Source of the DNA: Sphingopyxis flava
GTDB taxonomy: Bacteria > Pseudomonadota > Alphaproteobacteria > Sphingomonadales > Sphingomonadaceae
Direction of reading: 5' to 3'
Assembly (NCBI RefSeq): GCF_900168005.1
Contig: NZ_FUYP01000017.1
Coordinates: 1 to 64,000 of the forward strand
Length of the DNA stretch: 64,000 bases
Below the pieces are notes generated by a model, which was not told where the DNA came from, made no database searches, and saw nothing but the letters and a program-made list of their open reading frames with translations. Below, in pieces: positions 51,662-60,955 of the stretch. How positions within the stretch are numbered: the stretch's first letter is position 1; the number at the start of each line of letters is the position of its first letter. A program made the translations under genes and the position numbers.

Positions 51662-53929
51662 ATGCCCCGACTTCCGATTCCGGTCGGCCTCGTCGCCAGC
51701 GCCTTCTGCATGTCGCTTCCAGCCGCCGCTGCCGAAACCGCCGACGATGACGCCCTTCGCGCTTCACCGTCCGTCATCATCGTCACGGCGCAACTTGAAA
51801 ATTGCGAGTTACAGGACCTCAGGACGGCTGCGCTCGGCGTCGCCGTCGGCGGTAAGCAGATCGCGGCGATCAACGCGATCAATGCCGAGGACGTGGTGCG
51901 CTACGCGCCCGCGCTGATCGTCCGCAAACGCTATATCGGCGATGCCAACGCGACGCTGTCGTTCCGCAACATGCACACGACCCAGACGCCGCGCGCGCTG
52001 GTGACGGTGGACGGCTTCACCATCTCCAACTTTCTCGGCGCCGATTTCCTTACCGCGCCAAAATGGGCGGTGCTGGCCCCCGACGACATCGCGCGCGCGG
52101 AAATCATTTATGGGCCGACGTCGGCGCGCTATTCGGGCCATTCGATGGGCGGGACCATGCTCGTCAAGACACGCGAAATCACCGAAACGGCAGCACAGCT
52201 GAGCGCGCAGATATTCGGCCAGAATTACAAATACTACAGTACCGACGAAGACCTGTTCGGCTGGTCGGTCGACGCCGGGTTCGATTTCGTTCTGGGCGAT
52301 CGCGGCGGCGTTTCGATCGGCTACCGCCATTTCGAGAATGAAGGGCAGCCGCAGGAATGGCGGACGGTCAGCGCCTCTTCGCTTTATGACGATCAGTCCA
52401 TCGTCGACAGCGAGCTCTCCTTCCTGCGGATCGGCGCACAGGATTCGACGGTCGATTCCACCGAGGATCAATTCCGCCTGCGCGCGCAATATGATCTTGG
52501 CGGCGGCTGGGAATTGCGCGGCCTCGCGGCTCTGCTCGTCAATCGGGAAGATATGCTGAACCCCCGGAGCTTCCTGCGGGGCGCCAGTGGCGCGGAAACC
52601 TTCGTCGGCATCGGCGGCGTCAATAGGGGAATCGCCGGATCGACCGAATTGCTGGCGGGCATCGGCCTGTCGGGCGAGGCGGCGGGCTGGAGTCTCGACC
52701 TGTCATTCAGCCGGTTCGACGTGTTGAGCAATCGGGAACGCCGCTCCGGCAATTTCGACATCGTGACGGGCGAACGCCCGAATAGCGGGCGGCTGACGAC
52801 CAATGACGCCGGGTGGAACAGCTTTGACGGCACGGCGGAACGCCGCTTCGGCGCGCATGCGCTGGCGCTGGGCCTGTCCTATGCGGGCTATGCCGACGAC
52901 AACCGTACGCATGCCACGTCCGACTGGCGGCGCGCCAGCGTGACCGGCCTGCGCGATGCGTCGGGCGGCGAGACCCGGCTGCTCGGCGCGTTCGTCGAGG
53001 ACGCCATCGCCCTGACGCCTAAGCTGACGGCGACGCTCGGCCTGCGTTATGAGGCCTGGCGCGCGTCAGGCGGCTTTCTGACGAACGGCGGCGCGACCCT
53101 TCGCTATGCCAAACGGAGCCGCGAGGGCTGGTCGCCCAAAGCGGCGCTGAGCTTCAAGCCCGACGATAATAGCGAATTCGTCGCCTCGGCCGCGCTCGCC
53201 ACGCGCTTTCCCACAGTGCGCGAACTCTATCAGGCCGGGTTGGTCGCCTATGGCCCCAATGTCGGGGATCTCGACCTCAACGGTTTCAACCCCGACCTTG
53301 AACCTGAACGCGCGATCGACCTGCAACTGACGGCGACGCGCCGGATCGGTAAGGTCAAGGTCACGCTCTCTGGCTACCGGCAGGACGTCAGGGACACGAT
53401 CTTCTCGCAGATCATCGCGATTCCCGATGCGGTGACGAGCGATCTGACGCAAGCCACGCTGATGACCAACATCGGCAAGGTCCGCACCTGGGGGGCGGAA
53501 GCGATCCTGTCGGCCGACAACATCCTGATCGACGGGCTATCGTTCGATGCGAACGCTTCGTGGATCGATGCGGAGGTGACACGCAACACGCTCAACCCCG
53601 CGCTGGTCGGCAACAAATTCCCGCGCGTGCCCAAATGGCGGGCGAACGCCAGCATCCGTTACAGCTCCCGCGCCGACTGGACGTTTGCCGCGAATTTCCG
53701 CTACCAAAGCACGCCCGATCGCAATATCGAGAATAACGGCACATCTCGGTGCGACACTTTCTATTGCGTCTCGACCTTCGCCTTCGTCGACCTCAAGGCG
53801 ATCAAGCGGTTCGGGAGTTTCGAGCTCTCGGCTGGTGTTGACAACCTGCTCGATGAAAAGGCGTTCGTCTATCACCCCTATCCGGGACGGACCATCGTGC
53901 TCGGTCTCAGGTGGAACACCGCGCTATGA
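51662..53929 (+). CDS. TonB-dependent receptor, probably metal (copper) related
   Basis: 755 residues from the ATG at 51662, with a signal peptide (GLVASAFCMSLPAAAAE). The plug begins SVIIVTAQ...TAALGVAVGGKQIAAINAINAEDVVRYAPALIVRKRYIGDANATLSFRNMHTTQTPRALVTVDGF. The barrel ends with NLLDEKAFVYHPYPGRTIVLGLRWN. It is coupled to a PepSY membrane protein and lies directly behind the nirK operon, so copper supply to the two copper enzymes is a reasonable guess. The ligand is unproven, and a siderophore cannot be excluded. Confidence 0.87.
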   Translation: MPRLPIPVGLVASAFCMSLPAAAAETADDDALRASPSVIIVTAQLENCELQDLRTAALGVAVGGKQIAAINAINAEDVVRYAPALIVRKRYIGDANATLSFRNMHTTQTPRALVTVDGFTISNFLGADFLTAPKWAVLAPDDIARAEIIYGPTSARYSGHSMGGTMLVKTREITETAAQLSAQIFGQNYKYYSTDEDLFGWSVDAGFDFVLGDRGGVSIGYRHFENEGQPQEWRTVSASSLYDDQSIVDSELSFLRIGAQDSTVDSTEDQFRLRAQYDLGGGWELRGLAALLVNREDMLNPRSFLRGASGAETFVGIGGVNRGIAGSTELLAGIGLSGEAAGWSLDLSFSRFDVLSNRERRSGNFDIVTGERPNSGRLTTNDAGWNSFDGTAERRFGAHALALGLSYAGYADDNRTHATSDWRRASVTGLRDASGGETRLLGAFVEDAIALTPKLTATLGLRYEAWRASGGFLTNGGATLRYAKRSREGWSPKAALSFKPDDNSEFVASAALATRFPTVRELYQAGLVAYGPNVGDLDLNGFNPDLEPERAIDLQLTATRRIGKVKVTLSGYRQDVRDTIFSQIIAIPDAVTSDLTQATLMTNIGKVRTWGAEAILSADNILIDGLSFDANASWIDAEVTRNTLNPALVGNKFPRVPKWRANASIRYSSRADWTFAANFRYQSTPDRNIENNGTSRCDTFYCVSTFAFVDLKAIKRFGSFELSAGVDNLLDEKAFVYHPYPGRTIVLGLRWNTAL

Positions 53930-55311
53930 GCGCGCGCGATCCGCGGCAGCCGCTCTACGCCGCGATCTGGCGCTGGCATTTTTATGCCGGGCTGATCGTC
54001 ATCCCCTTCGTCCTGCTGCTGGCCATGACCGGCACAGCCTATCTGTTCAAGCCGCAGGTAGAACGATGGGAGGAACGCGCCTTCCAGGGCCTGCCGACTG
54101 CGCGCGCTGTCACGGCTCAGGAGCAGGTGGCGGCCGCGCTGACGGCGTTCCCGGGCGCCCGGTTCGCCAGCTATCGCCTGCCCGAACGCCATGGCGATGC
54201 GGCAATGATCCATCTCGTCCCGCGCGACGGCCGCGCGCAGCGCGACGTGTTCGTATCTCCCCAGGGCGCGGTGCTCGGCAGCATCGCGCCCGAGGCGCGC
54301 CTGATGGAATGGGTCAAGCGCATCCACGGACAATTATTGCTCGGCAAGCCCGGAAGCTGGATCGTCGAACTGGCAGCGAGCTGGGCGCTGGTGCTCCTAT
54401 TGTCGGGGCTTTACCTCTGGTGGCCGCGCGGCCGCCGGCTTGCCGGAGTGGTGTGGCCGCGCTTCGGCGGCGGACGGCGGCTGCTCTGGCGCGACCTGCA
54501 CGCGGTCACGGGATTCTGGGTGTCGGGCCTGGCGCTGCTGCTGCTCGTCACGGCGCTGCCCTGGACAGGAGTCTGGGGCAGCGCCTTCAAGGCGGCGCGC
54601 ACCGAAATGGGCTGGGTCAAGGGACCGCAGGACTGGACGCTGGGCGGCGAAGCCCCGGCGCCGAGCGGCGATGCGCACGCCGCGCATGGTGGTGCCGCGA
54701 TGGCGCGCAGCATGTCGATGGCCGCGACCGGTGCCCCGCAGGCCGGTCTGGATATGATCGTCGCGAAAGCCGAGGCCGAGCATCTCGCCTTTCCCGTGAT
54801 CGTCACGCCGCCCGGCGCACCGAGCCCGCCCGGAGCGGCGGGCGTCATGGCGTGGACGGTCCGCTCGGACGCGCAGGACAGGCCGCGGCGAACGAGCATC
54901 ACCTATGATCTGGCGACGGGCCGCGAAACCAGCCGCGACGGCTTTGCCGACGATCATGTGATCGACCGCGTCGTGGGATACGGCATCGCGTGGCACGAGG
55001 GGCAGCTGTTTGGGTGGATGAACCAGCTCATCGGCGTGCTGACCGCGATCGGCCTCATCGTGATCGCGGTCAGCGGCTTCGTCATCTGGCGTCGGCGCAA
55101 GCCCGCGGGGGTGCTGGGGGCGCCCCCGCCCGCGCAAGTTCCCGCGCGCATCGGCGGGGTCGTCGCGGTCTTGCTGGTGCTTGCCGCCATGCTGCCGCTA
55201 CTGGCGATTTCGCTGATGGCGCTCTGTTTGTTCGAGTGGCTGGTACTCCCGCATTTGCCGCGGGCCGCGCGATGGCTGGGAGTGGCATCGCGCAACGCCG
55301 CCGCAGGGTAG
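53926..55311 (+). CDS. PepSY-associated membrane protein with His/Met-rich loop
   Basis: 461 residues; the start overlaps the receptor stop (ATGA). Four to five membrane spans: WRWHFYAGLIVIPFVLLLAMTGTAYLF at the N-terminus, LAASWALVLLLSGLYLWWPRGRRLAGVVWP, the central DLHAVTGFWVSGLALLLLVTALPW, GVLTAIGLIVIAVSGFVIWRRRKP and a C-terminal helix. Periplasmic PepSY-like portions hold GDAHAAHGGAAMARSMSMAATG, a histidine- and methionine-rich stretch suited to copper. Such proteins sit beside TonB receptors and are thought to reduce or move metal across the inner membrane. Confidence 0.85.
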   Translation: MSARDPRQPLYAAIWRWHFYAGLIVIPFVLLLAMTGTAYLFKPQVERWEERAFQGLPTARAVTAQEQVAAALTAFPGARFASYRLPERHGDAAMIHLVPRDGRAQRDVFVSPQGAVLGSIAPEARLMEWVKRIHGQLLLGKPGSWIVELAASWALVLLLSGLYLWWPRGRRLAGVVWPRFGGGRRLLWRDLHAVTGFWVSGLALLLLVTALPWTGVWGSAFKAARTEMGWVKGPQDWTLGGEAPAPSGDAHAAHGGAAMARSMSMAATGAPQAGLDMIVAKAEAEHLAFPVIVTPPGAPSPPGAAGVMAWTVRSDAQDRPRRTSITYDLATGRETSRDGFADDHVIDRVVGYGIAWHEGQLFGWMNQLIGVLTAIGLIVIAVSGFVIWRRRKPAGVLGAPPPAQVPARIGGVVAVLLVLAAMLPLLAISLMALCLFEWLVLPHLPRAARWLGVASRNAAAG

Positions 55312-55781
55312 GCTCTGAAGAGCTGCAGCCCATATGGGCAATATTCGAGAGGTTTGACGAAACGGCCGATCGACGACGAGCTTCACATAGTGAACCGGAT
55401 CGATTTGCCCGCAGCGCTTGATGCGCGATGATCGCATCATGGGCGCACTCTCGATCCGCAGGCATGAAGATGTGGCGGCGCGCCGGCTAACGGCGCTCGC
55501 GGCTTTCGTTTCGCTTGGCATTGGTATCGTCGCCGGAAGCGCGAGCCCTCAGTCGGCGGTCGGGGCAAGTCCGCTTACCCCCTTCGCTGCGTTCATTCCC
55601 CATCGTGGCCAGTTTTTGATGTAAGGCCCAAACGCGGGCTCTTCCCGCCGCGCCTTGACGACGCGTTGCCACGCGGCGGCCGATGCAAGGCACCGCGCCC
55701 GCCTGACGTCTTCCCTCGTGATCATGGTCAATTGCCGCTTGCCCGCCAGGGCGCTAACAGGTGCGTCAGGGGGAATGCGCG
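55312..55781. other. 470-base non-coding region with a repeated dyad
   Basis: It contains two near copies of a start-like block: GATGCGCGATGATC at 55421 and AATGCGCGATGATC at 55774. Each carries the dyad ATGAT-N3-ATCAT (55427-55439 and 55782-55794), and the second covers the start codon of the CHAT gene. A 67-codon frame lies inside (next entry). No other gene is supported. Confidence 0.45.
55421..55624 (+). CDS. possible small exported protein
   Basis: 67 codons from the ATG at 55421. A basic N-terminus (RRHEDVAARR) is followed by a hydrophobic segment LTALAAFVSLGIGIVAGSASPQSA that could be a signal peptide, then a short tail ending HRGQFLM. There is no clear ribosome-binding site, and I recognise no family. 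It may be a chance frame in GC-rich DNA. Confidence 0.25.
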   Translation: MRDDRIMGALSIRRHEDVAARRLTALAAFVSLGIGIVAGSASPQSAVGASPLTPFAAFIPHRGQFLM

Positions 55782-58700
55782 ATGATCCGATCATGGAAGC
55801 GACGGCTGGTGCTGCTCCTGCTCACCCTCTGTTCGCTGCCCGGCACGCTGATCGCGCAGGAGCCGCCGGACATCGCCGCAAAGAAGCAGGCCGTCGCGGC
55901 CGCCCCGGTCGACCAGCGCGCGCGGCCCGGCGAACAATTGCTCGCGCTCATAGCCAAATATTATGGCACCGAAAGCGACGAATATGCGCAAGGACTCATC
56001 GAACAGTCGGGCCATCTTCGCCTTGCAGAGCGCCGACCCGACGCGCACCGCACCGCCGAGCGGGCGATCGCCATTCTCACCCGGCTCCACGGCGCCGACA
56101 GCCTCGTCGCCGCCGATGCGAAGCATGGCTTTGCGACGTCGCTGATCGCCGACGGGTTTCGCGAAGAGGCGCTGCCCTGGTACCGCGACTATGTTGCCGC
56201 GATGACCGAAGAGGCGGCGCGCTGCGGCCGCATCGAGCGGCGGCCCGGCGGCGAGGTCGTGCTCGGTTGCGTGCGCGACGAGAAAGACCTCGGCGATGCT
56301 CTCCTCCTCTATGGCCAGCTTCTCGCCGATCTTGGCCGCGCAGACGAGGGCGTGGCGGCCTTTGAAGCGGCGATCACGCGCTTCACGCCCCGGTGGGAGG
56401 GGTGCGAGGGTGCCGAATGGGGTATCTCCTGCGACCGTGCCGCCGCCGACCGCCGCGACTTCATGAGTGACTTCGCGCGCTATCTGGGCGAGGTTGGACA
56501 GCGCGAGCGCGGCATCGCGATCCTGCGCGCTGCTGCGCTTCCTCGCCTTGAGGCACTTGCGGGCTGTGCCGTGGATGCCTGCCGTGCCGACTATTGGCTG
56601 CTCGCCGATTTCGCGATGTGGAAGGTTGCGGTCGGCGAGGCAGACCCAGTCCGCGGGCGCGAGCTTGGCTACCGCTGGTTCCCCCTTCTCGCTGCCGAAC
56701 CCGTCTATGCGCGCGGGGCTGCCGAAGGCGCCGACTATTTCGAACACGAGTATCGCAAACTGCTCGATGGATTGCTCAAGGCGTTTGCCGAGGATTCGGT
56801 CATTGCGGGCGAGAAGGACCGGGCGCGTACGCTCCTTACCGCGATCGGCAGCTCCGATCTGCTCGCCGCAGCCGACACGTCGGCGGATTTCGAAACGCAG
56901 ATGCACGCGCTCAGACAGCGCGGGGAAGCGGTGAGACATGGCGATGTTGCCGCGCGGGTCGCGCTCGAGAAAGAGGAGGCCGAACTGATCCGGCGGCGAT
57001 ATGGCGCATCGTCCTTTGAGTATGGCCGTATCTTGCGCCAGATTGCCACGACCAGCGACCGGCTCGCCAATGATTCAGAGACCGAAAGCTGGTACCGACG
57101 GGCACTCGCGGTCATGCGCAGCGCCGAAGGCGACGACGGTTATCAGGTCTGGGTGACGCTATCCTATCTGAGCGACTGGCTTGTCGACCAGGGGCGGCGA
57201 GGGGATGCTATCGACGCGCTACGCGAAATCCTGGCCTTGCCCGTGAACGACAAGAGCAGCTTCTATGCCGATCCGGCCAAGGCACGATTGCTCGCGAGCG
57301 GCATGGGCGCGATCAGCGATCCGCATGGTCCGCTCAACGACCTCAAGGCCGATTTCGCCCGGCTGCTTCTCCAAACCGGCGGCGATCCTGTCGAAGCGCT
57401 CGCTGCGGCACGTCACGCCCGGCGCGGCAAGGCGGCGTGGCGCAGCGGTATCGGCTTTTCGCGCGAGGACGAGATTGTCTATGCGCAGAGTGACAATCCC
57501 TCGATTTACGGCGGCTACGAGCGCGCTGACTATTCCGCGATCTATGCCGACGCTCTATGGACAGTGCACGCGCGCGACGCCGCTGCGGCGGAAGAAGCCT
57601 TCGTCGCCTTGCAGGAGGTACAGATGGGGACGGCCGGCGCTGCGGTTGCCAAGGCTGCAGCCGAGCGGGCCATCAATCGCGGCGGCGCGAAGGCGCTGCT
57701 CGACGAGCGGCGCGAAATCGACCGGCAGATCGACGCAATCGCTGCCGAGCTTCCTCCCGCCGACGCGCTGATGGGTGACCCCTATCAGCGCTGGTATCGC
57801 GACAATCTGGCACGACGGGACCGGCTGGAATTTCGCCGCGAGGAGGTCGACCGCGCGATTGCGGAAGCAGCGCCTGGCTATTTCGAGTTCATTCGTCCGC
57901 GCCCGCTGACGCTCGCCGAAGCGCAGGCGCTGCTCGCGCCCGACGAGGCGATGCTGATGATCGTTCCGACCGAGTTCGGCACGCATGGCCTTCTCGTTAC
58001 CAACCAAAGCCTCGACTGGCATCGCAGCGATCTCGATGAAGGCCGCCTCGGCGCGCACGTCCGCCGCTTGCTGTGGGATGTCGGTGCCAACATCGACGTT
58101 ACGCCCGAGGAGGATGCAAAATGGTCGGCTGAAGGCGAGGGCGACTTTCCCTTCGATCGCACGACGGCCTGGACCCTTTACCGCGAACTGTTCGCTCGGT
58201 TCGAGGCGCGGCTCGCGGGCAAGCAGCATCTCTTCACAGCCGCGAGCGGTGCAATTTCGTCGCTGCCGCTCGGCATTCTTGTCACCGCTGAACCCACCGG
58301 AGCCGACGGCGATCCCGCGGCGCTGCGCGCGACGCCCTGGTTCGCCGATAAGGTCGCACTGCTCCAGCTCCCCTCGCTCCAATCGCTCCTGCTCCTCCGC
58401 GCGGTCGCGGCGCGCAACGATGCGCGCGCGGGCGTTGCAATGGTGGGCTTCGGCGATCCGCTACTCGAAGGTGACGCGGCACCGCGCGGCGCCGGCGGTC
58501 GCAACCGCGGAACGCGCAGCACCGGGCTGCCAGGGGCGGCAGGGCTGCGCCCGGCGCCTGGCGGCGGCCCACCGCTCGCCGATCCGGAGGCGCTGCGCAA
58601 ACTTGCACGGCTGCCCGGCACCGAAAGCGAACTCAGAGCGATGGAGGCACTGCTCGGCGCCGAACGGGCGCGGCTCTATCTCGCCCGCGAGGCGACCGAG

Positions 58701-59216
58701 ACCAACATCAAGCGCGGCAAACTCACGGGCCTGTCGGTGCTGTTTCTCGCGACCCACGGCCTCGTCGCGGGCGAAGTCGGCGGTAACGCCGAGCCGGGGC
58801 TAGTGTTCACCCCGCCTGTCACGGCGAGCAGCGCCGACGATGGTTTCCTGACCGCATCCGAGGTTGCTGCGCTCGATCTTGGCGCGCGCTGGGTAATCCT
58901 GTCGGCGTGCAATACGGCCGCGGGGGATGGCAGCGCTGGCGCGCCTGGGCTTTCGGGGCTCGCCCGCGCCTTTTTCTTTGCGGGCGCTGAAAGTCTGCTC
59001 GCCTCGCACTGGCCCGTGCGCGACGACGTTGCTGCGGTGCTCACGGTCCGGCTGTTTGAGCTGATGCGCGCCGACCCCTCGCTGTCGCGCGCAGAGGCGC
59101 TGCAGCGGGCCGAGCGCGAAATTCGGAATGACCCGCGTGCCGATGCCTTTTTGCAGAGCTGGGCGCATCCCAGTGCATGGGCGCCCTTTTCGCTCATCGG
59201 TGATGGCATACACTAA
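55782..59216 (+). CDS. exported CHAT-domain protease with TPR-like repeats
   Basis: 1144 residues from the ATG at 55782. A signal peptide (WKRRLVLLLLTLCSLPGTLIAQ) leads into about 600 residues of helical repeats with TPR character (RLAERRPDAHRTAERAIAILTRLHGADSL; LLYGQLLADLGRADEGVAAFEAAI; SWYRRALAVMRSAEGDDGYQVWVTLSYLSDWL). A CHAT caspase-like domain makes up the last 350. The dyad is intact: His992 (FLATHGLVAG) and Cys1043 (LSACNTAAGD). A closing FFFAGAESLLASHWPVRDD block is typical. Bacterial CHAT proteins include proteases; this one would act outside the cytoplasm. Stand-alone gene. Confidence 0.88.
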   Translation: MIRSWKRRLVLLLLTLCSLPGTLIAQEPPDIAAKKQAVAAAPVDQRARPGEQLLALIAKYYGTESDEYAQGLIEQSGHLRLAERRPDAHRTAERAIAILTRLHGADSLVAADAKHGFATSLIADGFREEALPWYRDYVAAMTEEAARCGRIERRPGGEVVLGCVRDEKDLGDALLLYGQLLADLGRADEGVAAFEAAITRFTPRWEGCEGAEWGISCDRAAADRRDFMSDFARYLGEVGQRERGIAILRAAALPRLEALAGCAVDACRADYWLLADFAMWKVAVGEADPVRGRELGYRWFPLLAAEPVYARGAAEGADYFEHEYRKLLDGLLKAFAEDSVIAGEKDRARTLLTAIGSSDLLAAADTSADFETQMHALRQRGEAVRHGDVAARVALEKEEAELIRRRYGASSFEYGRILRQIATTSDRLANDSETESWYRRALAVMRSAEGDDGYQVWVTLSYLSDWLVDQGRRGDAIDALREILALPVNDKSSFYADPAKARLLASGMGAISDPHGPLNDLKADFARLLLQTGGDPVEALAAARHARRGKAAWRSGIGFSREDEIVYAQSDNPSIYGGYERADYSAIYADALWTVHARDAAAAEEAFVALQEVQMGTAGAAVAKAAAERAINRGGAKALLDERREIDRQIDAIAAELPPADALMGDPYQRWYRDNLARRDRLEFRREEVDRAIAEAAPGYFEFIRPRPLTLAEAQALLAPDEAMLMIVPTEFGTHGLLVTNQSLDWHRSDLDEGRLGAHVRRLLWDVGANIDVTPEEDAKWSAEGEGDFPFDRTTAWTLYRELFARFEARLAGKQHLFTAASGAISSLPLGILVTAEPTGADGDPAALRATPWFADKVALLQLPSLQSLLLLRAVAARNDARAGVAMVGFGDPLLEGDAAPRGAGGRNRGTRSTGLPGAAGLRPAPGGGPPLADPEALRKLARLPGTESELRAMEALLGAERARLYLAREATETNIKRGKLTGLSVLFLATHGLVAGEVGGNAEPGLVFTPPVTASSADDGFLTASEVAALDLGARWVILSACNTAAGDGSAGAPGLSGLARAFFFAGAESLLASHWPVRDDVAAVLTVRLFELMRADPSLSRAEALQRAEREIRNDPRADAFLQSWAHPSAWAPFSLIGDGIH

Positions 59217-59484
59217 AATTGCCTCACGCATATTGTTAAACCAGGCAAAGTTCGCGCATGGCCGAAGTCACGAATATCGGTCTCACTGCCGGCCCCGTTA
59301 CACCGATGTTAAAGCTTACCAGGAATCACGATTTAAACCCTTCGTCGATGGGATATTCAGCGGCTTTGCGCGTCCTACGCGCTAATCCCACGGTGCCAGC
59401 CCGGAATCGCAGACTGACCCGTCGGCGACGCATTGCGCGAAGGGCGGCGTCAATGTCCTGACCCGACCGGCCAGGGAGCGCGGA
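59217..59484. other. 268-base intergenic region
   Basis: A 67-codon frame starting MAEVTNIGLTAG at 59258 and rich in Arg at its end is present but has no good ribosome-binding site. Nothing else is seen. Confidence 0.3.
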
Positions 59485-60606
59485 TTAGATTAAGCTCAGC
59501 AGGTCGGCCGGATCTGCGGCCTCCTTTGCATCCTCCTCGCCCTCGAATTTGCTCAGCGTCACCCCGAGAAGCCTGATGCCCTGTTCCACCGGCAGTATTG
59601 GCGCGAGGATCGCTTCGCCCACTGCGAGCAGACTCGCCCCATCACCGATCGGGAAGGGCACCGACTTCGCCCGCGTGATCGTTCGGAAGTCGGAATAACG
59701 CAGTTTGAGCGTCACCGTGCGCCCGCGCGCTTGCTTTTTCGCGGCGCGGTCCCACACGACGGTGCAGACATGCGCAAGCGCCTCGCGGATTTCGGTTTCG
59801 GTCGCAAGATCGTTGAAGAATGTCCGCTCACCGCCGAGCGACTTCAAGGGCCGGTTCGATCGCACCCGTCGATGGTCGATTCCGCGCGCCAGATTGTGGA
59901 GCCATTCGGCGCTGTTCCCGAAATGCGCCGCGAGCCACGCCATGTCCTTTGCGGCAAGGTCGGCCCCCGAGAATATACCAAGCCCTTCCATCTTCGCCGC
60001 AGTGACGGGGCCGATGCCGTGAAATCGCCGGATCGAGAGCGTCTGGACGAAGGCGGCACCCTTGCCGGGCGGGATGACGGTGAGCCCGTCGGGCTTTTTC
60101 TGATCGGACGCGAGCTTGGCGATGAACTTGTTGTATGAAACGCCGGCAGATGCGGTGAGGCCGGTCTCCGCCCGAATGCGCAGACGGATCAGCCGCGCGG
60201 TAGCAGTTGCGCTGCCGAGCCCCGCCTTGTCACGGGTGACGTCGAGATAGGCCTCGTCGAGCGAAAGCGGTTCAACCTCGTCGGCGTAGTCACGAAAGAT
60301 CGCGCGGATCTGGTGCGATATCTCGCGATAGACATCGAAGCGGGGCGGAACGAAGATCAGATCGGGGCATTGGCGCTTGGCGGTTATGCTCGGCATTGCC
60401 GACCTGACGCCGAACTTGCGGGCCTCGTACGATGCCGCCGCGACCACGCCGCGCCGTGAGGAGCCCCCGACCGCGACAGGTTTGCCCCGCAGCGCCCTGT
60501 TATCGCGCTGCTCGACCGAGGCGTAGAAAGCGTCCATGTCGACATGGATGATCTTGCGGACCGGCAGGTCCGCCCCCTTATCGCCGCTGGCCTCGGTCTT
60601 GCTCAC
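59485..60606 (-). CDS. dinB: DNA polymerase IV
   Basis: 373 residues, Y-family polymerase. IIHVDMDAFYASVEQRDN has the first metal Asp. SSRRGVVAAASYEARKFGVRSAMPSITAKRQCP is the finger loop. VEPLSLDEAYLDVT holds the Asp-Glu pair. GLTASAGVSYNKFIAKLASDQKKPDGLTVI and RRFHGIGPVTAAKMEGLGI are the thumb HhH, followed by a little-finger domain. It performs translesion synthesis. The beta-clamp motif at the very C-terminus is not obvious. It is oriented toward the CHAT gene and 100 bases from tRNA-Gly. Confidence 0.95.
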   Translation of the reverse strand: MSKTEASGDKGADLPVRKIIHVDMDAFYASVEQRDNRALRGKPVAVGGSSRRGVVAAASYEARKFGVRSAMPSITAKRQCPDLIFVPPRFDVYREISHQIRAIFRDYADEVEPLSLDEAYLDVTRDKAGLGSATATARLIRLRIRAETGLTASAGVSYNKFIAKLASDQKKPDGLTVIPPGKGAAFVQTLSIRRFHGIGPVTAAKMEGLGIFSGADLAAKDMAWLAAHFGNSAEWLHNLARGIDHRRVRSNRPLKSLGGERTFFNDLATETEIREALAHVCTVVWDRAAKKQARGRTVTLKLRYSDFRTITRAKSVPFPIGDGASLLAVGEAILAPILPVEQGIRLLGVTLSKFEGEEDAKEAADPADLLSLI

Positions 60607-60705
60607 ACGTGCCGCCTAGCATGTTGCCATAATGTTCTCAATCTCGGCGCGGTGTTTCGCTTGACGCTCGCGCTGCAAACTGGCAATCGCGCTCGCCTTG
60701 GAGAC

Positions 60706-60779
60706 GCGGGTATAGCATAGTGGTAATGCTCTAGCCTTCCAAGCTAGCTAGGCGGGTTCGATTCCCGCTACCCGCTCCA
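60706..60779 (+). tRNA. tRNA-Gly (anticodon TCC), probable attachment site
   Basis: 74 nt with encoded CCA. The acceptor GCGGGTA pairs with TACCCGC; the anticodon loop CTTCCAA (TCC) sits in stem CTAGC/GCTAG. Its 3' end faces an integrase gene 176 bases away, the classic layout of an integrated element using the tRNA 3' half as attL. The other att copy would lie outside the window. Confidence 0.96.
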
Positions 60780-60892
60780 TTTTCTCATACATCACCGACC
60801 GCTAATGTCTGGACTTTCCCCGGAAATCTGCCATATTTTACGTCTGAATTGGTCGCGGACGTTCGCGATTGAGCGCTGGTAGCCGGAAAATC

Positions 60893-60952
60893 TGGGGGCT
60901 TTTTATGGGGGCCTTTTGGGTTTCAATCCCGCCATCGAATAAAAAGGCCCCC
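60893..60952 (+). repeat. integrase leader with TGGGGGCCTTTT repeats and hairpin
   Basis: TGGGGGCTTTTT (60893-60904) and TGGGGGCCTTTT (60906-60917) are tandem. The second pairs with AAAAGGCCCCC (60942-60952), giving an 11-base perfect stem ending 3 bases before the integrase ATG. A third copy of TGGGGGCCTTTT lies inside the gene at 61024-61035. Possible recombinase arm sites or translational control. Confidence 0.55.
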
Positions 60953-60955
60953 AAC

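Noticed and set aside
59258..59461. A 67-codon frame between the CHAT gene and dinB
   Set aside because: No ribosome-binding site, Arg-rich random-looking end and no recognisable family; noted only as part of the intergenic entry.
60869..60955. A longer start for the integrase at 60869
   Set aside because: The extra residues run through the hairpin leader and do not match the family start, which begins at the ATG at 60956.
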